From Bog-473 sp963726135 (GTDB lineage Bacteria > Actinomycetota > Acidimicrobiia > Acidimicrobiales > RAAP-2): a DNA stretch of 64,000 bases. Positions within the stretch are counted from its first letter, which is position 1. The number at the start of each line of letters is the position of its first letter. Made by a program: the position numbers and the translations under genes. Shown here piece by piece: positions 17,019-25,976 of this stretch. Under the pieces are notes generated by a model. It had not been told where the DNA came from. It saw only the letters and a program-made list of their open reading frames with translations, and did no database searches. Location of the stretch: contig CAVSBE010000008.1 of assembly GCA_963726135.1 (NCBI GenBank), positions 2,666,001-2,730,000 on the forward strand, given 5' to 3'.

Positions 17019-18206
17019 GTGACCGCACCGGCGACCATGGTTGTCGACACCGGGAGCCTCGCGGCGCTGATCGTCGAGGTGGCCGAGGAGGACTGCTACG
17101 CGTTCGACACCGAGTTCCACACCGAACGGACCTACGTCCCCGACCTTGCGTTGATTCAGATCGCCTGGAAGGACCGGGTGGCCCTCGTCGACCCGCTCGC
17201 CGTGGACCCCGCCCCCCTGGCGGAGGTGTTCGCGGGCACCGGCGTCGCCGTGGCACACGCCGCGTCCCAGGACCTCGACGTGCTTCAGGCGGCCTGCGGC
17301 ACCGTCCCCGCCACAGTGTTCGACACGCAGATCGTCGCCGGCTTCCTCGGGATGTCGACCCCCTCGCTGTCACGGCTCGTCGAGCGGATGCTGGGCATCT
17401 CGCTCCCCAAGGCCGACCGGCTCTCGGACTGGCTCGAGCGTCCGATCTCGACCGCCCAGATCGCCTATGCGGTCAACGACGTCGCCCATCTCCTGGAGCT
17501 CCGGGGCGTGCTCACCGAACGCCTGCGCGCCCTGGACCGGTTTGAGTGGGCCCTCAGCGAGTGCGACGAGGTGCTCGGCGACCGCACTCCGGCCCGCGTC
17601 CCCGAGGAGGCCTGGTGGAGGCTGGGGGACATCCGGAGCATGTCGCGGCGCTCCCGCGCCGTCGCGCAGGAGGTGGCGGCGTGGCGCGAGCGCACGGCCG
17701 CCGGGACGAACCGGCCACGGCGGATGGTGCTCTCCGACCTCGGACTGCTCGCCATTTCTCAACGACCGCCTCGCAACGGGGAGGAACTACGCCGCGCCCG
17801 CGGCGTGGACGGCAGGCACTTGGCGCAGGGGCGCGCCGCGGAGATCCTCCGGGCCGTCGAGCGCGGCATGGTCCTGCCGCCCGAGCAGGTACGGATGCCC
17901 TCGGAGGGCCGGGAGTCACCTGCGCCGCCCGCGGCCATCGCGGTCTGCTCCGGCGTGGTGCGTCAGATCGCCGACGACCTCGACTTCGACCAGGGGCTCC
18001 TGGCCACTCGCGCTGACATTGCGCAGCTGCTCTGCGGCGAGCCGAGCCGGCTCGACATGGGTTGGCGGCGCACCATCGTGGGAGACCCGCTGCGCCGGCT
18101 CATCGCGGGGGATGCGGCGGCGGCGTTCGACGGGCAGGGCCACCTCGTGCTCGAGGAGCGGTCCGCGCGCCCGTCGTTCCCGGACCAGGCGCCGCCGACT
18201 AGTTGA
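17019..18206 (+). CDS. rnd: ribonuclease D-like 3'-5' exonuclease
   Basis: 395 aa from GTG 17019, or 389 aa from ATG 17037. DEDD-family exonuclease trimming tRNA and other RNA 3' ends. Exo I is AFDTEFHTE (Asp 30, Glu 32), Exo II is HAASQDLDVLQ, and Exo III is AYAVNDVAHLLEL, the YxxxD form. A HRDC domain lies around residues 205-285 (WWRLGDIRSMSRRSRAV). The C-terminal about 100 residues look like a second helical domain. The 3' end overlaps the convergent acyl-CoA synthetase by eight bases. Confidence 0.85.
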   Translation: MTAPATMVVDTGSLAALIVEVAEEDCYAFDTEFHTERTYVPDLALIQIAWKDRVALVDPLAVDPAPLAEVFAGTGVAVAHAASQDLDVLQAACGTVPATVFDTQIVAGFLGMSTPSLSRLVERMLGISLPKADRLSDWLERPISTAQIAYAVNDVAHLLELRGVLTERLRALDRFEWALSECDEVLGDRTPARVPEEAWWRLGDIRSMSRRSRAVAQEVAAWRERTAAGTNRPRRMVLSDLGLLAISQRPPRNGEELRRARGVDGRHLAQGRAAEILRAVERGMVLPPEQVRMPSEGRESPAPPAAIAVCSGVVRQIADDLDFDQGLLATRADIAQLLCGEPSRLDMGWRRTIVGDPLRRLIAGDAAAAFDGQGHLVLEERSARPSFPDQAPPTS

Positions 18207-19746
18207 CCAGCTTCTCCTGCCCGCTCCAGAAGGGCTGGCGCAGCTTGTACTTCTGCAACTTCCCCGTGGCAGTCCGTTCGAGCTGTGTACGCAGCTCCAC
18301 ACTCGTCGGCGCCTTGAAGTGGGCCAGCCGGTCGCGGCAGTGCGCAATGAGCTCGGCCTCGGTCACCGTGGCGCCCTCGCGCACCACGACCAACGCCTTG
18401 ATCGTCTCGCCCCACTTCTCGTCGGGCACACCGATCACCGCCACCTCGGCCACCGCCGCGTGCTGGTAGAGGCAATCCTCGACCTCAATCGACGAGACGT
18501 TCTCACCGCCGGTGATGATCACATCCTTCTTGCGGTCAGAGATGACCACGTACGCGCCGTCCAGGTAGCCGCCGTCGCCGGTGTGGAACCAGCCGTCTTC
18601 GAGCGCCGACGCCGTCTCGGCGGGCTGATCCCAGTAGCCCGCGAAGACATGATTCGAGCGGGCCAACACCTCACCCTCATCGTCGACGGTCATGTGCACG
18701 CCGACCGCGGGCACCCCGGCGCGGCCCAGCAGCTGCGAGCGTGGCCCGGGGTCCAGATCGTCCCACTCCGAGGGTGCACGATTGATGGTGAGCAGCGGCG
18801 CCGTCTCGGTGAGCCCGTAAATCTGAATGAACTCCCACCCGAGCTCGGTCTCCACCCGTTCGATCGTCTTCGACGGCGGCGGCGCCCCGGCCACCACGAT
18901 GCGCACGGTGCCTCGGCCCGGCACTGCGCGGCCCTCCTCCGTGCGAGCCTCCGCCGCGCTCAAGATGGCCGCCACCACGGCCGGCGCGCCGCACAACATC
19001 GTGACCCCGTGGCGCTCGATGCGCGACAGGATGTCCTCGCCGTCCACCTTGCGCAGCACGATGTGGGCGCCACCCATGCCTGTCACCGCATAGGGCATCC
19101 CCCAGCCATTGCAGTGGAACATGGGCAACGTGTGCAAGAGCACGTCCCGGTCGCTGACGCCAGTGTGCCACCCGAACATCACCGCGTTGAGCCAACAATT
19201 GCGGTGCGTCAGTTGCACTCCCTTGGGCCGCGCCGTCGTGCCCGACGTGTAGTTCACCGAGCAGGTGTCGTCCTCGTCTGCCTCCCACGCCATCGGTGCT
19301 TCCCCACCGGTGGCCGGCACGAACAGCGCGGTGTCGTCCCTCCCGTTCAAGCAGAAGCGGTGGCTCACCTTGACGGAGTCCACCTCGGCTTCGAGGTCGG
19401 GGTCGTAGAGGAGGACCGACGCCCCGGAGTGGTCCACGATGTAGGCGATTTCGTCCGCGCTCAGCCGGAAGTTGATGGGCACCAGGATGCGGCCGAACCC
19501 GCTGACGCCGAAGAACGCCGTGAGGAAGCGGGCCGAATTTGGGCTGACGATGGCCACGCGCTCGCCGTGGGCCACGCCGAGGTCGTCGAGCGCCAGGGCC
19601 AGTCCGCGCGCCCTTGCCTCCAGCTCGTTGTACGTGACCGCACCGTACGAGCCGGGCGCCGACGGCTCGTCCACCACAGCCACCCGGTGCCCGTAGACCA
19701 GCGCGGCCCGGTTGAGGAAGTCGGCCACCGTGAGCGCGACCCGCAT
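18199..19746 (-). CDS. AMP-binding acyl-CoA synthetase (FadD-like)
   Basis: 515 aa from ATG 19746, with GGGGGTGG upstream. Adenylate-forming enzyme making acyl-CoA from a carboxylic acid, ATP and CoA. The P-loop is VNYTSGTTARPKGVQ. The A5 motif is QIYGLTETAPLL, followed by WFHTGDGGYLDG, ISDRKKDVIITGGENVSS and the catalytic Lys in ATGKLQKYKLR. It is a full-length member of the medium/long-chain class. Chain-length preference cannot be read. It is separate from the aldo/keto reductase upstream (64-base gap, same strand), and the two may share a promoter. Confidence 0.85.
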   Translation of the reverse strand: MRVALTVADFLNRAALVYGHRVAVVDEPSAPGSYGAVTYNELEARARGLALALDDLGVAHGERVAIVSPNSARFLTAFFGVSGFGRILVPINFRLSADEIAYIVDHSGASVLLYDPDLEAEVDSVKVSHRFCLNGRDDTALFVPATGGEAPMAWEADEDDTCSVNYTSGTTARPKGVQLTHRNCWLNAVMFGWHTGVSDRDVLLHTLPMFHCNGWGMPYAVTGMGGAHIVLRKVDGEDILSRIERHGVTMLCGAPAVVAAILSAAEARTEEGRAVPGRGTVRIVVAGAPPPSKTIERVETELGWEFIQIYGLTETAPLLTINRAPSEWDDLDPGPRSQLLGRAGVPAVGVHMTVDDEGEVLARSNHVFAGYWDQPAETASALEDGWFHTGDGGYLDGAYVVISDRKKDVIITGGENVSSIEVEDCLYQHAAVAEVAVIGVPDEKWGETIKALVVVREGATVTEAELIAHCRDRLAHFKAPTSVELRTQLERTATGKLQKYKLRQPFWSGQEKLVN

Positions 19747-19810
19747 GCCACCCCCGATCTCTCGTCCGGCAGTCCCGGGGCGACCCTAGTGGACCATCGA
19801 GTGGTCCTGG

Positions 19811-20791
19811 CTAGAAGTGCCCGAGCACCGGGTGCGGCTGGTAGGGCTTCTCGAGCGCAGCGACCTCGTCCTCGGTCAGCGTCAGCGCCTCGGCGGCGAG
19901 GGCGTCCTTCAAGTGCTTCTTCCTTGTCGAGCCGACGATGGGTGCGGTCACCCCGCGCTTGGAGAGCAGCCAGGCCAGCGATACCTGTGCCGTCGGTACC
20001 CCGCGTGCCCCGGCGACCTCGGCTGCGGCGTCGACGACGTCGAAGTCGGTCGGCTGGTCGTAGAGGTAGTCGGTGAACGGGTCGGTGCTCGATCGCGTGG
20101 TGAGCCGGCCACCGTCCCGCGTACGGGTGCCGGCCAGCATGCCCCTGGCCAAGGGGCTCCAGGGGATGCACCCCACGCCCTGGTCGAGGCAGAGGGGGAT
20201 CATCTCGCGCTCCTCCTCGCGGTAGATGAGGTTGTAGTGGTTCTGCATGGAGACGAACTTCGTCCAACCCTGCGCCTCCGCCGTGTGCTGTGCCTTGGCG
20301 AACTGCCAGGCGAACATGCTGCTCGCCCCGATGTAGCGCGCCTTACCCGAGCGGACCACGTCGTGCAGGGCGCCCATCGTCTCTTCAATGGGGGTCCGGG
20401 GGTCCCAGCGGTGGATCTGGTACAGGTCGACGTAGTCGGTGTTGAGGCGGCGCAGTGACGCGTCAATGCCCGACAGGATGTGCTTGCGGCCCAATCCGCC
20501 GCCGTTCTCGCCGGCCGTCACCGGCATGAAGACCTTGGTGGCGATCACGGCCTCGTCCCGGCTCAGGAACTTCGGGACCAATCTCCCGGTCGCCACCTCG
20601 CTGGCCCCGGCTGAGTAGGTGTCGGCGGTGTCGAAGAAGGTCACTCCTCCCTCCACGGCAGTCCGGACGATCGGCTCCGCAGCCTCCTCGTCGACCACCC
20701 AGGGGCGATCACTTTCGTTTCCGAATCCCATCATGCCCAGGCAGACTCTCGAGACTCGCAAGCCTGACGTGCCCAGATTCGTGTAATTCAT
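19811..20791 (-). CDS. aldo/keto reductase
   Basis: 326 aa from ATG 20791, with GAGGTG upstream. NADPH-dependent (β/α)8 oxidoreductase. The catalytic tetrad is visible: Asp 54 and Tyr 59 (FFDTADTYSAG), Lys 86 (VIATKVF) and His 127 (DLYQIHRWD). SMQNHYNLIYREEEREM and CIPWSPLARGMLAG are typical of the YghZ/general stress-type branch. The C-terminal APIVGSTRKKHL is the NADPH-binding loop. Substrate unknown. Confidence 0.88.
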   Translation of the reverse strand: MNYTNLGTSGLRVSRVCLGMMGFGNESDRPWVVDEEAAEPIVRTAVEGGVTFFDTADTYSAGASEVATGRLVPKFLSRDEAVIATKVFMPVTAGENGGGLGRKHILSGIDASLRRLNTDYVDLYQIHRWDPRTPIEETMGALHDVVRSGKARYIGASSMFAWQFAKAQHTAEAQGWTKFVSMQNHYNLIYREEEREMIPLCLDQGVGCIPWSPLARGMLAGTRTRDGGRLTTRSSTDPFTDYLYDQPTDFDVVDAAAEVAGARGVPTAQVSLAWLLSKRGVTAPIVGSTRKKHLKDALAAEALTLTEDEVAALEKPYQPHPVLGHF

Positions 20792-20915
20792 GGCTCACCT
20801 CGCTGGCGCCGGGCCGTCACCTGGCCGGCACCGGCATGCTTACCAGCCGCGACCGTGACTTCGTGCAGTGCTCGAGCGCTGGCTGCTCGCGAAGGCCGCC
20901 CGGGCGGTCTGGCCC

Positions 20916-21867
20916 CTAGGGGCAGTGGTGCTGTCCGTGCGGGCGTGACAGGCAGTTCGTCGCACCGGGGGCGGGCGTTCCTGCGTTGGACCCGCCGGAG
21001 CCGGCGCCTGCGCCGCCGTCGGAGGCTCCGCCGTCACCGCGACCGGTACCCGGGACGTTCCCCTGCCCGTTGCCTCCGCCATCCCCATCGCCCTGGCCGT
21101 GCCCTGGCCGTTGCCACCACCCTGGCCGTTGCCCTGGCCGTTGCCACCACCCTGGCCGTTGCCCTGGCCGTTGCCCTGGCCGTTGCCCGGGCCACCAGGA
21201 AAGCCCCCGGTCCCGACAGGATGGCTCGGAACCGTCGTGGTGGTCGTGGTGGTCGTGGTCGTCGGCGTCGGCGTCGGCGTGGTGGGCGTCGAAGGGGTGG
21301 TTGTGGTCGTCGTCGTGGCAGCCGGTGGTGCCGTCGTCGCCGGAGCTGGAGCGTTTCCGCCCGTATTCACGACGGTGAGCGTGGCCGTGGGGGCGGAGCT
21401 TCCAACTGACGACGCCCCAGGGTTGGCAATGACAGCGGGAGCGGATTGTCCGCCGGCCCCGAAGGGAGACGCCCCGATGAACTGCGTCCCTCCGGTACTC
21501 GACCCGGACCCGACCGTCGAAGCGCCCCCGCCAGAGTTAGCCGGGGCCGGTGTGCTCGACGGGCCCTTGAAATCCGGCACGTTGGGCGGGCCACCGGGAG
21601 CTCCGGCGCTGATCACCGGCAGACCCTTCGGGCCCCCGCCGACTGTCACCACACCTGCCACGACCGACAGTGCTGCGGCGGCCACGGCGATCGACGCCAC
21701 GATGCGACTGCCGGCGAAGTACGGCCTCGGCATTGCGGCTGTTACGGCGATGGCTGCCGCAGCCGGTGCCTTCGGGCGCGCACGTGCCCAAAGTTACGAG
21801 ACGCGAAGACGTCTTCAAGAGTTGCGTAGTCCTCAACACGCGCCCTACCGGGCGTCGACCCCTCCAT
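20916..21867 (-). CDS. Pro/Thr/Gly-rich single-pass surface protein (frameshifted twice)
   Basis: The likely start is ATG 21867 (MEGSTPGRARVEDYATLEDV), with GGAGG four bases upstream. The segment YATLEDVFASRNFGHVRAR matches in layout the N-terminus of the next protein upstream. One missing base near 21775-21790 then leads to the membrane segment SRIVASIAVAAAALSVV. A Ser/Pro linker, a Thr run and (GNGQG)n repeats follow. A missing T near 21100 within the 12-bp repeats shifts the frame again; corrected, the protein ends ATNCLSRPHGQHHCP at TAG 20916-20918. Uncorrected, only 20840-21733 is open (297 aa). Function unknown; cell-surface location inferred. Confidence 0.6.
21091..21192. repeat. 12/18-bp tandem repeats encoding GNGQG units
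   Basis: Copies of CCCTGGCCGTTG, some with CCACCA inserted, repeat about eight times. On the minus strand they encode Gly-Asn-Gly-Gln-Gly units. One copy lacks a T near 21100, which breaks the frame of the surface protein gene. Confidence 0.8.
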
Positions 21868-22119
21868 GATCCTCCACTTGGAAATCGTCCACGTGGAAGG
21901 AGTAACTACCGACACCGGAACCTAAGGCTCCGGGAACTCTTACCCCCTCACTGCAACCATATAGCGGCCGCGTCCGCGTGAGAACCACGTCACGGAAAAC
22001 TGGCGGCAATTTCTCCGAACGGTTGTTTGGAACTCGGAAATCAAAGTGCAGTCCTTTGCTCCGCGCGATCAATCCTGCGGGCCCGAACGCGACGACGCCG
22101 CGACGGTCGTCGCGTGTTG
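21868..22119. other. spacer between surface-protein genes
   Basis: About 250 bases of lower GC content. A minus-strand frame (21845-22123) begins ATGA-overlapped with the stop at 22120, but its composition is unlike a protein. The region more likely holds the promoter and leader of the 21867 gene, including a partly self-complementary segment around CCACGTGG (21889-21896). Confidence 0.35.
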
Positions 22120-22905
22120 TCATGACGTTGTTGAATTGAGGCCCTGACCAAGACCCGTGACGGATGCTCCGACGCCACCGAGCGCGCCGGTCGCTCCGAC
22201 GCCACCGAGCGCGCCGGTCGCGGGCTGGACCGCCGAGAGACGGCTCGCGATTTGATTGGTGGTGGTGGTGACCGCCGCGCCCGCTGTTGTCACTGTGTTG
22301 CCGACCATGATGACGACCGGTGGCGTCGGAGCTGGGGAGCCCGCGCTGCTGCCCGACCCTGCGCCCGTGGAGCCGGTCAAGCCACCCTTGGGTGTTGCGG
22401 ACGATGGGACCACCGTGACGTTCGTCCCGGGGGGAACCACGACCGTCACGGCGGGCGGAGGTCCGCCCTGTCCCGTCGGGGCCCGAACTCCCGTCAGAAA
22501 CAGCGGCGGCGTCCCGGCGGGGCCCGACGATGTGGCCAGCGTCCCACCGGCGACCATTGGGACAGTCGACAGCCCACTCGAAGGGCCGGAACCACTGCCC
22601 GGAAACGGACGGGGGCCGGTACGCGGTGCTTCAGCCGAGACCACCCCTCGCACATGCTGCGCCCCGCCGGAGGCAAGACCGGCGACGACCATCGCCGCCG
22701 CCGCGATGCCACTGACAGCGGCGATGGCGCGGTGCCTGTTGCTCTCCCGCAGCACGGACGTCAGCGCTGTCAGGACAGCGTTGTCGGGCCACAGGACGGC
22801 CGGCGGTACCTCGTCAGCTCGCGTCAGATGGGACCGTCCGAACTGTTCCGACAGGAACACCTGCTCCAGGCTCGTGACGGCACCCGTCTGGTACTGGTTG
22901 GACAC
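22120..22905 (-). CDS. single-pass membrane protein with Pro/Thr-rich exterior
   Basis: 261 aa from GTG 22905, with AAGGAGG upstream. Residues 1-60 are cytoplasmic and include SLEQVFLSEQFGRSHL, which resembles the N-terminus of the neighbouring 20916-21867 product. A membrane helix IAAVSGIAAAAMVVAGLA (about residues 60-78) and a long Pro/Thr/Val-rich external part follow. Near the C-terminus TGALGGVGA occurs twice, encoded by a 27-bp tandem repeat. No catalytic domain. With its paralogue and the chaplin-like gene it forms a leftward block of surface proteins. Confidence 0.65.
   Translation of the reverse strand: MSNQYQTGAVTSLEQVFLSEQFGRSHLTRADEVPPAVLWPDNAVLTALTSVLRESNRHRAIAAVSGIAAAAMVVAGLASGGAQHVRGVVSAEAPRTGPRPFPGSGSGPSSGLSTVPMVAGGTLATSSGPAGTPPLFLTGVRAPTGQGGPPPAVTVVVPPGTNVTVVPSSATPKGGLTGSTGAGSGSSAGSPAPTPPVVIMVGNTVTTAGAAVTTTTNQIASRLSAVQPATGALGGVGATGALGGVGASVTGLGQGLNSTTS
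22166..22219. repeat. 27-bp perfect tandem duplication
   Basis: Two identical 27-bp copies (22166-22192 and 22193-22219), starting GCTCCGACGCCACCG, lie in frame within the 3' part of the surface protein gene. They add nine residues per copy. Confidence 0.9.
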
Positions 22906-22988
22906 CGACCCCTCCTTCCTCCACCGGATCCGTCCAATGGCAGTGTCACGGCCGGGCGGCCCTCACCTGCTCTCTTTTGCCATCCGGA

Positions 22989-24561
22989 TCATCCGGTGCC
23001 GTCCGCGCGCCGGCGTCCGAGCCGGCTGATCAGCAGACCCAGCAACAAGGTCCCGCCCCGATGATCATTTCGAGCAGCAGCGGCCCGCCCGAGGTCGCCA
23101 GGTCCCCGTCTCCCGTCGACGCGGTTGGCGCCCCCGTGACGGCGGCCCCTCTGATCGCGGCCCCTGTGATTGCCGCTGTCGGGGTCGTCGAGGCGAGGCT
23201 GAACGGCACAGAGGTGGGGGCCGTGGATCCCGAGCTTGAGGGGGAGGTGGTCACGGTCGGTTTCGGGCAGGATGCACTGGCACTGCCACCAAGAGCAGCT
23301 TGGACACCGCAAATGTTGACGGGCAGCGTCACACCGGTACCCGGACTGCCGGGGGTGCCGATCGGGATGCTTGTCGAGCCCGCCCCTGTGCACGTGCCGC
23401 TGGCGTTCCCGTCGAGTGCCGCTGTGACGGCGCAGACCGTCACGGGCACCTTGGCGGGAAGGGACCCGGTGGGGGTGGTCGCCAGATGCAACGGCTCGCA
23501 CCAGTTGGTAGCGCTGCCCGCAACCGCGACGACCACGCTGCAGGCGTTGATCGGCACCACGCCGTCAATCGGTGCACCTTGGCTGACATTGTCGGTCGGG
23601 AGGTCGTTCACCAACAGGAAACCGGCACTCGGCATGCACATCCCCGTGGCGGTGCCGTAGACCTCCGCGACGACCTTGCAGACGGTTACGGGAGCGAACA
23701 CGTCTGCCAGCTGGCCCTTCTGCGCGACCGTGTCGGGCTGCTGCAGGCAGTTCGCGGTGCTGTTCCCATCGATCTCTGCGATCACGTCACAGACCGTGAC
23801 TGGCACCGCGGCGTCGATCAGGCCGTTCTGCGTTGTCGTTCCGTTGGTACCGGACAGGTTGCAGTTGCTGGATGAGTCGCCCACCAGGCCCACATTGACC
23901 GCGCAGATGCTCACCGGCACGTCCGCATTGATGGCGCCGTTCTGCGTCGTCGACGACGAGGGCTGGCCGGCGGTCAACCCGAGCGCCGACGCCGCCTGGC
24001 CGAGGAGGCCGATTGCGTTGTTCTGGGCCGTGACTGGCGCGTTGACCGTCCCGATGGCACCAAGCTGGTCAGCCCTACCGAACTCGTCGAGCAGCCGCTG
24101 TGTGCTCCGGCAAGCAGGCCGACGGAGAGCGAGCAGGCGTTCACCGGCGCATTGACGTTGGCCAGAGGCGACGCCTGTGTCGTCGTATTGGTCCCGGTCG
24201 TCGCGTCCTGCCCGGGAAGCGGCGTGCTGCCGATCTCGTTGGCGAGGGCGGTGATCGGGACCGAAAGCGAGAGGGGTAGTCCGGTGAGGGGCGCCAGCGG
24301 GTTCGTTGCCGGTGTTGCTGCCGGGGTGGTCGCAGGCGCAGCCGGTGTTGGGGCGTGCACCGCCGGCGGTGCGACGGGAGCGGCCGGCGTCGTGGCCTGG
24401 GCGATCGCCGCTGCGGTGGCACTCTCGACATTCTGCACGGCGGATTGGATTGGGTTGGGCGTGGTCGATGCTCCCGCCGGCGTGAAGCCCGCGACCGCTC
24501 CCGCAGCGAGGACGAGCCCGCACACAACGACACCGATGGAACTCGAAAGCATCCGCCTCAT
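22989..24561 (-). CDS. secreted chaplin-like protein with seven Cys-pair repeats and C-terminal anchor (frameshifted)
   Basis: The start is ATG 24561, with AAGGAG upstream. It begins with a signal peptide (MRRMLSSSIGVVVCGLVLAAG, cut after AGA) and an Ala/Pro/Thr linker. Seven repeats of about 45-50 residues then follow, each with the core P(V/I)(N/T/S)xC-V-Gly-Cys: PVNACSLSV, PVSICAVNV, PVTVCDVIAEI, PVTVCKVVAEV, PINACSVVVAV, PVTVCAVTAAL and PVNICGVQAAL, each with a second Cys about 12 residues on. This is the chaplin (DUF320) pattern. The C-terminus LATSGG, hydrophobic LLLGLLISRLGRRR resembles a sorting signal. One missing G near 24058 and another near 23052 break the frame. A surface-active or amyloid-forming wall protein is inferred. 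Confidence 0.65.
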
Positions 24562-24676
24562 GGGTCTTACTCCTTCTGCGTGGTGGTCAACACAGCCACG
24601 CTCTGAAGCCCGCGCCGTGCGGGTACACCCGTGAGGACAACGGAGAAGCCGTGCAGTACCCCCGCCTCTCCGAAAG

Positions 24677-24693
24677 AATTGTGATTCACAATT
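24677..24693. promoter_or_regulatory. 17-bp perfect palindrome AATTGTGATTCACAATT
   Basis: Eight-base arms AATTGTGA and TCACAATT flank one central base, in an otherwise GC-rich spacer. It lies about 115-130 bases upstream of the chaplin-like gene start (24561, minus strand). A dimeric repressor or activator site is likely. The spacing of the TGTGA arms is too short for CRP. Confidence 0.55.
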
Positions 24694-24791
24694 GGGTTGC
24701 ACGCGGCTGCGCCGCCAACGGAGGGACGTGCGACTCTCGCCCTCGCACCCAGAATCGGCGAGCGACGCGTTGCGCGAGCCTCCTGCTACCC

Positions 24792-25976
24792 CTATGAACG
24801 CCTGAAGTACCGGCTCAGCGTTTCTTCTTGTTGCTGGTACGACGACCCGATGCCGGTGCCGTAGAGCGCGGTCGGTTCCTCGAGCATGCGCTCGAACGTC
24901 AATTTACAGACGGCCTGGCCGTTCTCCACCATGAAGGGCACGTCGTGGGCACGCACCTCGAGCGCGGCACGCGAACCCCGGAAGCCCCCGGTCGGGTCGA
25001 ACCCGAAGCCGGGATCGAAAAACCCCGCGTAGTGGGTGCGGAGTTCACCGCTCGTCGGGTCGTAGGCGGTCATCTCGGCTGCCAGGTTGGGCGGGATGCT
25101 CACGGCCTCGTGCGACATCAAGAGATAGAAGCGCTTCGGGGACAGAACCAACCTGTCCCCGTCCTCGCGGAAGACCGGATCCCAGAACGGCACGGGATCG
25201 ACCTCTCCACCCGCGGTCAGATCGAGGAGCGGAGCGCTGTCGCGGGTGCTGTGGCCAACTTGGCCTCGCTCGTCTCCGTGCAGGTCCAAACCGAGGAAGA
25301 GGCCGTGTGAGAGGACGAGGTCGTCGACCGGCACGGGCGCCCCCCTTTTGAAGAGGATTGGCTCGGCAACGTGGAGCCCGCACACCTCCTCGTCCGTGAG
25401 CCACGGCCGGCCCATGGAGAGGCGTAGCTGGTTGAGCGTCAAGTCTTCTCTTACCCGGATGGCGAACGACAGGGGCACCACCTCGAGGTAGAGGGGGCCG
25501 TGGTAGCCCGGAGCGATCTCATCGAAGCGATCGCTGTGGTCGGTGATCACGCGCGTGAAGACGTCGATGCGGCCGGTCGAACTCTTCGGGTTGGCCTTGC
25601 CCCGCAGCCCGGCCGGGAGGTCGAGTCGCTCCTTGAGCTCAATCAGGTAGGGGCACCGTGCCTCGAGCATCGCTCCGTCCCCCCGGAGGTCGATCTCGTC
25701 GAGGATGTAGTCCTTCAGCTTCCGCTCCACCGAGTCGTTCCCGGGCAGGAAGCTGCAACGGATGCGGAGAGCCCGTTCGCCAAGGCGCAGATCGAGGCTG
25801 GCCGGCTGAACGTTGCCGTCGGGGATCTTGAAGCGTCCGGCGTCGATGTACCCGGCGCGGATGGCCCCCTCCAAGAGCTGGCCGGGAAGGACCCCTTCCG
25901 ACGTCGGGTGGAGGTTCAGCACGGGGGCCGCCCCCTGTCTCGTGGTCTGGGTGCAGGCACGGACAGAGCAAAGCAC
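24792..25976 (-). CDS. dcd: 2'-deoxycytidine 5'-triphosphate deaminase, long (duplicated) form
   Basis: Up to 394 aa from the start at 25976; GTG 25922 (VLNLHPTSEGVLPGQLLE) is an alternative closer to where homologues begin. dCTP deaminase/dUTPase-fold enzyme supplying dUTP for dTMP synthesis. PASLDLRLGERALRI and GLRGKANPKSSTGRIDVFTRV are the first-half substrate-binding blocks (KSSxGR-like). The second half repeats the fold: LLMSHEAVSIPPNLAAEMTAYDP and FFDPGFG. This long two-domain form (about 370 aa) is roughly twice the length of standard Dcd. Neighbours give no metabolic context. Confidence 0.75.
   Translation of the reverse strand: MLCSVRACTQTTRQGAAPVLNLHPTSEGVLPGQLLEGAIRAGYIDAGRFKIPDGNVQPASLDLRLGERALRIRCSFLPGNDSVERKLKDYILDEIDLRGDGAMLEARCPYLIELKERLDLPAGLRGKANPKSSTGRIDVFTRVITDHSDRFDEIAPGYHGPLYLEVVPLSFAIRVREDLTLNQLRLSMGRPWLTDEEVCGLHVAEPILFKRGAPVPVDDLVLSHGLFLGLDLHGDERGQVGHSTRDSAPLLDLTAGGEVDPVPFWDPVFREDGDRLVLSPKRFYLLMSHEAVSIPPNLAAEMTAYDPTSGELRTHYAGFFDPGFGFDPTGGFRGSRAALEVRAHDVPFMVENGQAVCKLTFERMLEEPTALYGTGIGSSYQQQEETLSRYFRRS

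Noticed and set aside
21091..21192. Regular short repeats resembling a CRISPR array
   Set aside because: Units are 12-18 bp with no unique spacers and are translated as GNGQG repeats of a surface protein.
21845..22123. 92-codon minus-strand frame overlapping the upstream stop as ATGA
   Set aside because: Composition is not protein-like, no homologue is recognised, and it overlaps the ribosome binding site and start of the 21867 gene.
24677..24693. CRP/FNR-type binding site
   Set aside because: TGTGA and TCACA arms are present but separated by one base rather than six.
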